From Neurospora tetrasperma FGSC 2508 (lineage: Eukaryota; Ascomycota; Sordariomycetes; Sordariales; Sordariaceae): 64,000 nucleotides of DNA. The notes beneath the pieces are model-generated. The model did not search any database. It saw only the letters and a list, made by a program, of their open reading frames with translations, and was not told the DNA's origin. Position numbers and translations under genes: made by a program. Shown one piece after another: positions 33,672 to 44,586 of this stretch. Location: the NCBI RefSeq assembly GCF_000213175.1, contig NW_009799102.1, forward strand, positions 1,764,688-1,828,687. The letters run 5' to 3'. Positions within the stretch are counted from its first letter, which is position 1; every line of letters begins with the position of its first letter.

Positions 33672-36600
33672 CTACCTCGGGTGAGGGAACTCATCCTCCA
33701 ACTTAAGTTTCACACCCACATTCATACTGATAAGCTCCTGCACCAGCAACTTGCAAGCATACGGCATTGTCATCTGGGTAACGTTCCTCGTGCTCTTGCA
33801 AGCGTTGCAGTAGCCCTTGTAGCCGAACAGGCCACACTCCTGGCAGACGTCGAGCTCGGTGCCATCCGAGGATATCATGAGACGCTCCAGCAACAACTGC
33901 GAGGCGCCGTAGGCGATCAAGCAATCGCGCTCCATCTCTCCAAGACGGAGACCGCCGTCGCGTGAACGGCCTTCGGTGGGCTGGCGCGTGAGGATGGCGC
34001 GAGGGCCGCGCGAGCGCGAGTGCATCTTGTCCTGTACCATGTGCTTGAGGCGCTGGTAGAAGATGGGGCCGTTGTAGATGTAGGCCTCCATGGGCTCACC
34101 CGTGATGCCCGAGGTGAAGTAGTCTTTACCCTCCCACGAGAAGCCGTGGTCGATCAGGGCCTGGCCCATGGACTCGACAGGGTGCGAGCGGAAGGCATCG
34201 CCGAAGCCGTAGTCCTTCTCGCCAGCGATGACCGAGGCTTTGCCGGTCAGGCACTCGAAGAGCTTGCCGACTGTCATTCGAGAGGGGAAACCGTGGGGGT
34301 TCATGATGATGTCGGGGCGGAGGCCCTTGTCGGAGAAGGGCATGTCCTCTTCGTTGACGATGATACCGACGACACCCTTCTGACCGTGACGGGACGAGAA
34401 TTTGTCACCAAGTTCCGGCCTACGGGTCTGGCGGGTTTGGACCTTGATAAGCTTGTTCTCCCGTTCGTTGACCGAGATCATGACCTTGTCAATGATGGCC
34501 GGGTCGGAAATGCGGTAGTTGGTTGATGCATCACGGTAGTCGTCTGACCCACGATCGCCAGCAATTCCAGTAGAGATCTGGTCCAACGGGGTCTCCTTCT
34601 TGATCATCGTTTGTCCGGATTCAACCTTTGAGCCCACCTGGGCCAGGCCATCGGCGTCGAGGATGGCGTGCTTGACAATGGGCTTGTCGTCTTCGTCCTT
34701 CATGATACCGCCGACCCTGTCGCGGCGCCCATTCGTATAGCCTTGCAATTCGGCGGTATACTTGCGGAACACTTGGCAGCGGCCGAATCCACGATCCAGA
34801 GAAGCCTTGTTCAGAACAAGCGCATCTTCGATATCGTAGCCAGAGTAAGACATGACAACGACGGTGGCGTTCTGTCCTGCCGGGAGCTTGTCGTAGTGGA
34901 TAAGTTGAATCGTCTTTGTAATGACCATTGGTCGTTGGGGATAAACAAGGGTATAAAGAAGGGTATCGATTCTGTTGAACTGATTGTAGGCAATAGCACC
35001 AATGGCTTGTTTACCCATAGCGCACTGGTAAGTATTACGGGGAGACTGGTTGTGATGGGGGAAGGGAATAAGACCAGCGACTGCTCCGAGAATCGTGAAC
35101 GGCTCAATTTCCATGTGCGTAGTGCTGTTGGTGATTTGATCCTCCTGAAGCGCCACAAGGGTATCGTTCTCTTCGTTGACATCGAGATACTCAACCACGC
35201 CGCTGGTCAGGAAAGTGTCGAATGTCGCTTGACCGAGTTGAAGCATCTTCAGGTGCTCTGCCTTCAACATGGATTTGCCGTTCTTGACGATGATGTACGG
35301 GCGGCAGATACGTCCTTCATCGGTAGCGATATGAACCGCCGAGAAGTGCTCGTTGATGTGGATGCTCACAAAAGGAGAGACCCAGCCCCGGCGACGCAAA
35401 GTTCTAAACCTGGCGGCAAACCGCTTTGGCTCCCTGGTCACAGCAAATGGCGTACCGTTCAGATGGATGATATACGAGCCTTTGCTGTGCATCTCTGTTC
35501 CGGTGTATTCTCGAATCGGTCCCACGCTCTCATCAGCAGCGAAAATCATCTTCTTAACTGGCTCCTCCGGCACATTCGTGGTGATATGTGTCATGAGTGC
35601 CAAATTCTTTACCAGACCACAGGCTTCACCTTCAGGTGTATCAGAGGTGCAGAGCATACCCCACTGCGAGGGCTGTAGGGCTCTTGGACCGGAAACCTTT
35701 CTTGTTTTTTCGAACTGTGAGCTGATACGCGTCATCATACCCAGCGCAGCGATATAACTGAGTCGACTGAGCACGTGGGTGATACCGGCTCTGTTCATGT
35801 TGAAACGCTTGACCGTCCAGTTGCCGCTCTGAATAGCGCGGTTAAGACCGTGAGAGATATAATGGCCGTTAGCCATGATCGCACCATGGGGATCATACGT
35901 AGAGGTACGGTTGGGTTTCTTGAAAAAGTTGTCAATGTTGTACTTGACGTCTGAAATGAACTTTTTGAACAAGTCTTCAAATAGAAGGGAGATCAGCTGT
36001 CCAGCCAATTCCAATCTCTTGTTGCCGACGAAATCTCTGTCATCGACGAGCTTGGGGTTCTGAGCTGCCATCAGCACGCGGCGAACCATCATGGCAATGT
36101 AGACGGCCTTGGGATAGAAGTCGAGACCCTCAACAGTAACGTGCGCAATAACTAGGTTCGCAAGTGCGTCGAGACCTTCTTCGGCATGGTTTCTTCGAGG
36201 AGCGGCACCAAATTTTGGTCTGTTACCGCCCATCTTGACTCTAGCACCAACGTATTCCAACGCTTGTTGTTGTGTGTAGACACCAGCTCTTCCGGCTTCA
36301 TCAAAGTTGATGAGGAAATCATCCTGGTAGCGCGCATCGCCACCGCAAACCAGCTCGATAATGTCGTTGTCGGAAAGACCACCGAAGGCCTTGAGAACGA
36401 TGACGATGGGAATGGGCTCGGAGAGGGTGTTGTGCTGCAGGACGATCCGGTCCTTCTTGAGTACGACGTAAGTCTTTGACTTTCTCTCGTGTGTAGAACT
36501 GGTAACCGAGGCCATGACTCCGCCGGTCTTCTCGTCGGCCTCAACAATGATACGGTTCTTGCTAAGCTGTTCCTGAATCAAAATGACCTTTTCGGTTCCG

Positions 36601-37139
36601 CCAATAACGAAGTAGCCACCGGGATCGAGAGGGCACTCGTTGAAGACCTCCATCTGGGCATTGGTGGCGCCGTTGAGGTAGCACTTTGCGCTCTTGAGCA
36701 TGACGGGAATGCGGCATAGCGGGATGTTCTTGCGGACGATGACGTTCTTGTCGCGGGTGTAGGCGATGTCGACTTCGACGGGGGCGGCATAGGTCAGGTC
36801 GCGGAGACGGCACTCCATGGGGGTGACGGGGTTTCGAGACTGGACTTGTTCGCCATCTTCGGTGCGGGTGGGCATGCCGACGCGAATGTCTCTGAACTCG
36901 AGCCAAAAGTTGGGGTCCTGGTCGCTGCGGACGACACGGTTGGCCCTGACGATGTCCTTAATTTCCTCATTGACGAAGTAGTTGTACGAGTCGATGTGTT
37001 GCTTGACGAGGCCCTTGACCTTGAGGAAGGCCGGGACAAGATGGAACTTGTCCTGCGTGGTCGAGACGGGATCGGTCAGCTTCTTGCCATTGTAGAACGG
37101 CTCCAGCAGGGCCTCGAAGCCATCGTCGAGAGCCGCCAT
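33672..37139 (-). CDS. RNA polymerase III second-largest subunit (RPC2/Ret1)
   Basis: Beta-like catalytic subunit of RNA polymerase III, which makes tRNA, 5S rRNA and U6 in the nucleus. One uninterrupted exon, 1155 aa; yeast Ret1 is about 1149. The N-terminus NGKKLTDPVSTTQDKFHLVP and the block ECRLRDLTYAAPVEVDIAY are of the Pol III type. Universal motifs are YFVIGGTEKVILIQEQ, SQFEKTRKVSGPRAL, TPEGEACGLVKNLALM, VMSYSGYDIEDALVLNK and GDKFSSRHGQKGVVG. The C-terminal zinc site is CQECGLFGYKGYCNAC. Long ORFs on the opposite strand are shadows of this codon-biased gene. Confidence 0.96.
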   Translation of the reverse strand: MAALDDGFEALLEPFYNGKKLTDPVSTTQDKFHLVPAFLKVKGLVKQHIDSYNYFVNEEIKDIVRANRVVRSDQDPNFWLEFRDIRVGMPTRTEDGEQVQSRNPVTPMECRLRDLTYAAPVEVDIAYTRDKNVIVRKNIPLCRIPVMLKSAKCYLNGATNAQMEVFNECPLDPGGYFVIGGTEKVILIQEQLSKNRIIVEADEKTGGVMASVTSSTHERKSKTYVVLKKDRIVLQHNTLSEPIPIVIVLKAFGGLSDNDIIELVCGGDARYQDDFLINFDEAGRAGVYTQQQALEYVGARVKMGGNRPKFGAAPRRNHAEEGLDALANLVIAHVTVEGLDFYPKAVYIAMMVRRVLMAAQNPKLVDDRDFVGNKRLELAGQLISLLFEDLFKKFISDVKYNIDNFFKKPNRTSTYDPHGAIMANGHYISHGLNRAIQSGNWTVKRFNMNRAGITHVLSRLSYIAALGMMTRISSQFEKTRKVSGPRALQPSQWGMLCTSDTPEGEACGLVKNLALMTHITTNVPEEPVKKMIFAADESVGPIREYTGTEMHSKGSYIIHLNGTPFAVTREPKRFAARFRTLRRRGWVSPFVSIHINEHFSAVHIATDEGRICRPYIIVKNGKSMLKAEHLKMLQLGQATFDTFLTSGVVEYLDVNEENDTLVALQEDQITNSTTHMEIEPFTILGAVAGLIPFPHHNQSPRNTYQCAMGKQAIGAIAYNQFNRIDTLLYTLVYPQRPMVITKTIQLIHYDKLPAGQNATVVVMSYSGYDIEDALVLNKASLDRGFGRCQVFRKYTAELQGYTNGRRDRVGGIMKDEDDKPIVKHAILDADGLAQVGSKVESGQTMIKKETPLDQISTGIAGDRGSDDYRDASTNYRISDPAIIDKVMISVNERENKLIKVQTRQTRRPELGDKFSSRHGQKGVVGIIVNEEDMPFSDKGLRPDIIMNPHGFPSRMTVGKLFECLTGKASVIAGEKDYGFGDAFRSHPVESMGQALIDHGFSWEGKDYFTSGITGEPMEAYIYNGPIFYQRLKHMVQDKMHSRSRGPRAILTRQPTEGRSRDGGLRLGEMERDCLIAYGASQLLLERLMISSDGTELDVCQECGLFGYKGYCNACKSTRNVTQMTMPYACKLLVQELISMNVGVKLKLEDEFPHPR

Positions 37140-37437
37140 CCTTGCATGTGCTGACTGCGGGTGACGGTTCGTCGTGTCGATCGGGCCGGAGGAATGGAGG
37201 ATGGCGATGATGGGACGCGGAACGACCGGGGATGCGTGTTTGGTTGAGAAGATGCGCCTTGTAGTTGTGTAGGTTTCGATGTGATTTTTGGCCCCGCGGC
37301 AAATTGATAAGGATTAGTTGCGATAAACTTTTTCTACGGGCTGGCCGCTGCCGTTCTTGTCAGGTCAGTAGAGGTAAGCCGCGGCTGGGGCGGTGGGGGA
37401 CGACGGGGCGGGAGTGGTCTGTGCTTAACTGTTAGTG

Positions 37438-37449
37438 TAGTGTACACTA
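37438..37449. repeat. 12-bp palindrome TAGTGTACACTA, copy 1
   Basis: A perfect inverted repeat. An identical copy lies at 55241-55252, an 11/12 match at 57410-57421 and half matches near 12102 and 22271. Confidence 0.85.
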
Positions 37450-37564
37450 GTGCAGTGTTGTGGTGCCCGACCGGTGACTGCAGTGGTAACTGGTATGCCG
37501 AGGCCAAAATTGTTAGCGCCCACGTTTTGGACCCCTGATTGACAGTTACATACATACCTCTAGG

Positions 37565-37582
37565 GTAGGTAGGTAGGTAGGT
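37565..37582. repeat. (TAGG)n tetranucleotide repeat
   Basis: Four tandem TAGG units upstream of RPC2. Confidence 0.85.
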
Positions 37583-39813
37583 TCCTGTTCCACTTTTGGC
37601 CGTGCCCTGTCTGTCACCTTTGTGAAACCTTTCCTTTTGCTTTGACTCCAGAGTCACTTTGATGTTCGTGATAAGGAACCCCCGCCTCTGTGCTACTCCG
37701 ACACATCTGCCTCCTGGTGGTAGGTTGTATTTACCTATCCAACCTCAACTGGCACAACGATTTGAACAATTTGTAGCGGGGTTAGGCCAGCTAGGTAACC
37801 TCAAGATAGGTAGGTATGTATCCGTTCTGCTGAATCTATCCGCGCCAAGCGGAAGCCGGGCCTTTGATCGACACACAAGTCAACAGGGGAGAGCTTCGGG
37901 TCATGAAATCACCTGCCGGGTCGTTCATTATTTCTCTCCTACCTGTTATTATGTTGATGGTCTTCTTCGGTCTTTGTTTGTTGGTTATGGCAGCCTTTGA
38001 ATTGCTAATCGCATACAACGGAGGTTGATGTTATTCCCAAGTGCTGTGCCCGTCATCACCTGCTCCGGCTTTGATAATCAGAGAAGGGTTATGCTTCTGG
38101 CTGATTATACAAACGTCAAGAGTCGCATCACCGTTGGCCGTGTCTTTTCGCATAGTGTAGGTAGGTACCCATCTTTTCCCAAGCCAGCTCCAGCAGGGTG
38201 CTACCTTGCTTGAATCGACCTGGAACCCAACCCAGCAGTGGGGAAAAATCCGAAGGAGGAGCAATTGAAAAAGGCGACGAGATTTTCACATCAGGGTTGA
38301 ACACTTGGGCGCTGCACTTGTGCGTTCGCTTTCTCAACCATGATCTCAATGAGCATTCTAGGACATCCCATATCCCGGCGTCTAGCTATCACCTGGCTGT
38401 CGTACATTTAAGTGATCAGAAAGTAGATCGATCTCCTCTCTTATATTGAATCTTCCATAGGGCAGAAGTGAGGGTTAGAGTGTCCAGCCTTGAACATTGA
38501 CGGCTACTGGTACCTGCCAGTCACTCACTGTCTTATGCCTTTTGTCACTATAGCTACCTTTCCCATGCCTTGTCTCGAGCTTGTCTCGCTTGTCAGCTAG
38601 AGGGGAGTGCTGCAACACGCAATCCCTCTCCGTTCTGTCGCCAGCCAATCATTCCCTATCCGGTTCCAGACAAGGCCTAACATAGCGCAGGGGCAGCTGC
38701 AGACTGGACGCAAGGGCGCGGGTAAGAGAATCTGGGGCAGCCACCTCGTGGATTGCCTCACTGCAGGCCGTATAACGCCCGGCGACGCCTATACACCGCT
38801 AATTCCTCAGGATTTCCACTTTGCCGTCTCTGATGTTCCGTTCCATGTAAATCCTGGGGGTTCCTCGTAAGGCGATATATCTGGGAACTGAAGCAGGGCA
38901 AAGGCAGGAAGAGGCTTTATCTCCATCCTACAAATACCCCCTGGGCAGAGTCAGGGTAGGTACCGTAGGCTTGGATCCCTCATCGCCTTCGCCTGCTGTT
39001 GTCTTGTAGAGCACATGTCCGTTTACAGGCCATGTTCAAGGGATCTGGTAGCAACTGAAGGCTGTCTCGTTGTCTAACATGGTCAGATACTCCAATGTCA
39101 CGCCGTAAAGCCGCATTTGTAATCATTCGCAACTCTGGCTGTCAACTTCCAAAGAAGTGGAAGGGGAAAGGGAAAAGAGGAAGAAGACAGCGACGATGAG
39201 GTGAGGAGAGCTTCCACTCACTTCGCAAGTACCAGTACCTCTCCGAAGGGTGCAAAGCGGGGACCTCTTAGCGCAATCGCCCTTGGCCAGCAGATCCAAT
39301 GATTGGGCTTCTGTCGTCCATCCACTGCGGAATCGAAGCACTAGTCTCTGGCTGTCAGGGGTTCTCGAACCCAGCATGCAGCATGTCCTCGTGTAGAGGT
39401 ACTTAGCTACCTACCTAGTACGTAGATGGAGGTGAGTTGACAGTCCTGAGGGCATCCACAGAAGAGAAGTGACATGGACCACAGCGGCACCTCCAGCGGC
39501 AGCGGCAGGCTGGGCTGGGGGGTGTTGAGGTCCAGTGCCCGCGAGAGAGGAAGCGGGTGGCATCCCATCCTCTCGCGCATCCCCATCCGTTCGGTGCCAC
39601 CAACCGACCGTGACCGTCAGTCTTCCGCCATACACTCCCTCTACTTCGACCTCCCAACCCGTCAGGCTTACTCGTCCTCCATCCCATCTCTCTTCGCTCT
39701 TTTTGCTGTATTACTACCACTCCCGAACCTGCTGCTCCAGGCTTCCCGGGGCGCAGCGTATAGAGTATACGTGCGCCGACGAGACATATTGTTTCGCTTG
39801 GTACCTCTACGAC

Positions 39814-39827
39814 TAGGTAGGTAGGTA
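39814..39827. repeat. (TAGG)3 repeat
   Basis: Three tandem TAGG units upstream of PUF-B, within or near its probable leader. Confidence 0.8.
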
Positions 39828-40410
39828 ACCTTGACGTCGTTCCTTCAATCGCACCCCGTCCATCACATACCTCAGGTCCCGGGCCACTCATACGCCTTCC
39901 ATCCCCTCTCGACCTCGGGCGCTGGAGCCCACGAGAGCCACGGCCTCGTCCTCACCCAGCGCTGGCCCATCCCAATGCCCAGTCAGTCTCATAATGGGCG
40001 CCATAGAGGTACTCAGGCTGCTCCAGTCTTGAGGACACGGCCGACTACAAGCGCGCGGTCCTATGCCTGCCCACGGCTTGGATGGCCATCGCACCAGCTG
40101 TCAGCATCCTGAGGAGCTTTGGGATTCAACACACTAGCCTTGCCGAACCCGAAGGAACTATTTTTGATTGCGACTCGCCGAGGGGTCAGCCATTCGTCAC
40201 TACAACTGCTCTACATGTGGCTGTACATGGCACATTATCGTCCTCATGGTGTTGCTTCTTCTCACAGTGCTCGTCTTGGTATTCGCTGAAAAATATATGT
40301 CGACTAACGCTTGTGTGTGGTATTAGATTATAGAGGGAGCAGCCGCCGACGAATCCATCACCCTGTATAACAAAAGTGTATCGATTAGCAACTGTAAAGC
40401 CGAGATAATC

Positions 40411-43400
40411 ATGGACGAGTTCTACCGCCCCCAGCCCCAGCGGGGCGAATCGCAAATGGCGCCCTCCTTTGTCAACAGGAGCGGTCCCTCCCTACCGCGC
40501 CGATTCACCGCAGAATCGGGCCATGTACCAACACTATCATCCTTTATACCTGGTTCCCAGCGCCCACCCGAGCCCATCGAGTTTGCTGCTACTCCTGCTG
40601 CGGTACGTTCTTCCGGTCCCGGCCGCCTCTGCTCTTGGTGCAGACGCGACGGTGACATGTTTGTTGGGTATGGAAGATCATGCTGATCATGCTTGGTAGA
40701 CTCTCCACAAGGTTCAGCTGGTAAGTCGCAACTTGTTCGCAACGACGGCCCCAGGTGCCCGCTAACCTCGCGGCCCATGCGGTTGCCTTGACAACAGTTA
40801 GAAAAGAAGAGACAGGAATACGAACGAATCCGAGAGAGCAAGCGGCGGTTCGAAGCCGAGCTCTCTAAACTAGACGCTCAGCAGCGTCAGGAAGAGCGCG
40901 AACTCGCACAGATGGCAGAGGATCTGCAGATAGGCAGATTCGCCGGCCACCAGTCCGAGCCGACCACACCCCCCGAATATCGCGATGCCTCAAGAGGCTT
41001 TCCCTCCATGTTTTCCCGCCCGAACCGGCACTCGACCGGCCTCGTCAACCGTGGAACCCGCTCCTTGCTCACATCTCCACCGTCGGGGATGCTGCCCATG
41101 CGGTTAGCCTTTGATGACCAACTGCCGACACGCTCAGGTCCAGGCTCACGAAGGAACAGTGACGAAGATGAGAAGGAAGAGGCTGTGCGCCAGGATCCCA
41201 CCAGCCATCGTTCCACCAAAGCGTGAGTATTTGCTTTTCTTCAAGCTGTCGAACAGGTTTTGCGTTGCTCCCAGTCTGCTGCTGCTATCTGATGTGAAGC
41301 CGTTGCGGTTTTTGTGATGGGGCCGGAGAAGAGATCATAAGCCCCTCAAATCTACTGTAAAGGGTATCGAAGTTTCGGCCCAATCTTCTGCCTGACTGTG
41401 CTCTTGGCCGAATCTCCTCTTTTGCTGTGTCCAAGGCACTCTTTTTCATCCCATAATCGCAAATTATAGGAGAATGGGGATCAATAGCAGACTCGATTAT
41501 CCACCCAAGTGGGAAGTGATCTATAGAGGTTGCTATTGTCTGACAGGTTACTCCATTCTGGCAATGAACCTTCGTCTATAAAAGCACACGGTTGCGCCCT
41601 TCTCTCCTTGACCACAACTTGACTCCTGTATAACTCAACGCACTCGCCCTCAATATCAATTGCAATTACGACCCAGAGCTTGACGTTAACGGGGGATCTG
41701 CCTATTAGTACGAACCGCTACTCTATGCCTGTGACCCGATCCCGTACCTCGTACGATATCGGTCTCGAAGACAGTAACAACACAGCCGGATTTCTTTTCG
41801 ACGACGAAGAAGATAACTCGGGAGAGGGCAGGGCGACTCCCACCGGGCAAGTAAGCAACGCAGACGCTTTCCCTACATTATTTAGACAGCAGGGATATTC
41901 CAATAGGGTGAGTTTGGCTTTTTCCGTTCCACTGGTTGCGCGACGGAAAGTGGTGTTTCGATCGATCCTGTCACTCAGCTCCGGCTCAAATTCATTTCAC
42001 CTGGCAGGCAACTGAGCTTTCAGAAGTCCACTCCTTGAAGTGCTCAGATGCCGGTGAATGTGTTATGCTGGTTTGGTGCCCCAAGGCACTTGCGGGTTCG
42101 AAAACCACACCCACACCCACACCCTCTACCCCCACACCTGACAGCACGAAGCACATCTATTCCTGAACCACCTTGTTGCTTCCTCTTCACTTCGCGCATC
42201 TTCCTTGCCCTCGTTTGCACCATCACTGTCAGCAAAACATCCCGCAAATTGTCGTGTACGATAAATGCAGTGGAAGTCTTGTTTATTTTGTTTGCTTCCC
42301 CCTCATACCGATATTTCATCCCCTTCCACCACTCCTCCCCCCCAAACTTTTGTTTTTTTGTGATTTTGTGTTGACTCAATATCCCACCCAAAGCTGTCTG
42401 CTTCTTCAGCATTAGACGTTGTTTTAGGCCAGTCTTTCGGCCTTGATAGTGTTGGCGCAAGCGGCTGGAACAGCATTAACAAGCATCGTTCACAGCATAG
42501 CATGTCTGCTATCGGTTCTGGACAGGCAAGCGGAACAGGCTCAGTGGCTTCGCCTGAGCTGACTCCCATCGGCACTCAGCCCGCAAACGTTCGCCATTCT
42601 CTGGACGGTACGAAGCTCTTCCAGGAGAGCGCAATCGGCTCTGCTGACGCAACCCCGAGTTCCGTTATGTCGCCTGCTATCGGCAACATCTTGACCAGCC
42701 CCCCAAAGCTCCAGCAATCGTTTTCCGCCAACGACGTCCCGGTCCTCAAGTCTGCGAACGGTCAGTCTAACAACAACCACGCCCAGCAGCACTTTCATAA
42801 CCACAACGCTGGCCTTGGTCGTATCCCAGCTGGTGCCATGGCCGCGCGCCATACACGTGAGCTTTCTGGTGATACCGGTTTGACGAACAGCCGTGATAAC
42901 GGCGGCTACCCTTCAATCACTTCGACTTTGCACGCCAATGCTGCACCATTTGGACCTGTCGCTCCTCAGCAGCAGACCTCTGCTGCAGTCAACACAGGCT
43001 TGACCTCGACGGCACCAGCGATGCCCTATTCCTACTACCCACCGGGCCCCAACTATGCCCCTCCTGGCAACAACGCTGGATACGGAAACCTCCCCATGAT
43101 GATGCAGAACATGTCCGTTGGCAACAACAACCCGGCAGCCGTGTATGCCCCTCAAAACTATACGGGATACGGCGCGTTGTACAACACCGGTAGCAGCCCT
43201 AGACAGCCCCAGGATAGCCAAGCCCGTGTTATTCAGAGCCGGCGCGCCATGGACGGTGAAGGTGAGCACATCGCAACCTCCAGATTTCACCAGATCGCTA
43301 ACCTTTCAATGGCAGCCATGTCTCGTTTCAACAACCTGCCTCTGGAGCAGGTTGTCGGCACCATTTACACGCTATGCAAGGATCAGCATGGTTGCCGCTA

Positions 43401-44586
43401 CCTACAGAAGAAGTTGGATGATCGTAACGAGGAACAAATCCACATGATTTGGCTCGAGACTAACCAACATGTGATCGAGCTGATGACGGATCCTTTTGGC
43501 AACTACCTCTGCCAGAAGCTGCTCGAGCTCTGCAGCGAAGACGAACGCACTGTTCTCATTCGAAATGCAACATCAGATATGGTCCGCATCGCTTTGAATG
43601 CCCACGGCACTCGAGCGCTGCAGAAGATGATCGATTCCGTCAGCTCACCAGCTCAAATCAACCTCATCATTGAAGCGCTCCGCAATCGCGTTGTTGAGCT
43701 CATTCAAGATCTCAACGGTAACCATGTCATTCAAAAATGTCTGAACAAGCTCAATGCCACCGATGCCAGCTTTATCTTCGATGCTGTTGGACAAAACTGC
43801 GTTGAAGTTGGCACCCATCGCCATGGCTGCTGTGTTCTTCAACGTTGCATTGATCACGCCGATGGGGCCAAGAAGATTTGGCTTATTGAGCGTATCACAG
43901 CCAACGCCGTTACCCTTGTCCAGGACCCCTTTGGCAACTACGTGGTTCAGTACATCATTGATCTGAACGAGCCGAGCTTTACCGAGCCCCTCGTTGGCCA
44001 GTTCCTCGGTCGGATTCCACAGCTGTCGAAGCACAAGTTCAGTTCCAATGTGGTCGAGAAGTGCCTGCGTTGTGCTTCTCCTAATTCCAAGGACAGGATC
44101 GTCAGCGAAATCATGTCACAGAATGAGATCAAACAGCTCATGCAGGACTCATATGGCAACTACGTTGTTCAGACGGCACTGGACTATGCTACTCCGTCCA
44201 TGAAGCACCAGCTGGTTGAGGCTATTCGTCCTCATTTGCCTGCTGTCCGCGCGACACCTTACGGCCGACGCATCCAGGCCAAGATTCAGACTTACGACAA
44301 CCAGACCCAGAGCGGTACGAGCACTAGTGGTCAAGCGACTCCTGCGGATCCGGCAGGCGGCCAGATTTCCCTTCGTCCCGCGCAGCACAACCGTGCCATG
44401 TCCAACAATACGTCAATTCTCACTAGTGGCGGACTAGGAAGTGGCGCGAACGGCATCAACGGTGGTAATGGGCATCCCCTAGGCACCGTTTTCCCCGCAA
44501 GCAACATGATCACAGTTCCGCCTCCTGCATCGCAGCAGTTTCCTCCCGCTGGCGCCCCGGCTGAGAATGGCCAGAACTGGGTCTAA
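40411..44586 (+). CDS. PUF RNA-binding protein, Puf4/Mpt5 type (PUF-B)
   Basis: Cytoplasmic mRNA repressor; yeast Puf4 and Mpt5 recruit deadenylases to target 3' UTRs. Supported exons are 40411-40602, 40700-40720 (21 nt, TLHKVQL), 40798-41222, 41709-41907, an unresolved junction, then about 42400-43261 and 43316-44586. The product is about 990 aa. The N-terminus MDEFYRPQPQRGESQ leads to a coiled coil (LEKKRQEYERIRESKRRFEA) and conserved-looking blocks GHQSEPTTPPEYRDASRGFP, SDEDEKEEAVRQDPTSHRST and NRYSMPVTRS. The C-terminal PUM-HD holds all eight repeats, including CKDQHGCRYLQKKL, DPFGNYLCQKLLE, NAHGTRALQKMI, DLNGNHVIQKCL, HRHGCCVLQRC, DPFGNYVVQYI, HKFSSNVVEKCL and DSYGNYVVQTAL. From 41908 two splice solutions fit: one jump to about 42400, or a 46-nt exon at 42009-42054 with an acceptor at 42417. 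Confidence 0.88.
43262..43315 (+). other. Stop-free 54-nt intron in PUF-B
   Basis: Donor GTGAGC, branch GCTAAC and acceptor GGCAG bound 18 codons without a stop, immediately before the first Pumilio repeat. Removal gives DGEAMSRFNNLPLEQV, which fits the family better than the read-through. Confidence 0.8.

Larger units (their letters stand above)
37140..40410. promoter_or_regulatory. Divergent promoter region, RPC2 and PUF-B
   Basis: A 3.3 kb region between start codons facing away from each other. It contains the perfect 12-bp palindrome TAGTGTACACTA (37438-37449), TAGG repeats (37565-37582 and 39814-39827), and a CT-rich block at about 39.58-39.72 kb that looks like the PUF-B transcription start and leader. 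Small ORFs here lack protein character. Confidence 0.5.

Noticed and set aside
34668-35678. 336-codon ORF on the plus strand inside RPC2
   Set aside because: It is fully antisense to a highly conserved, codon-biased gene, has no recognisable domain, and is explained by the base composition of RPC2.
39355-39415. tRNA-like B box (GGTTCGAGAACC) on the minus strand
   Set aside because: No matching A box or acceptor stem could be placed at the right distance.
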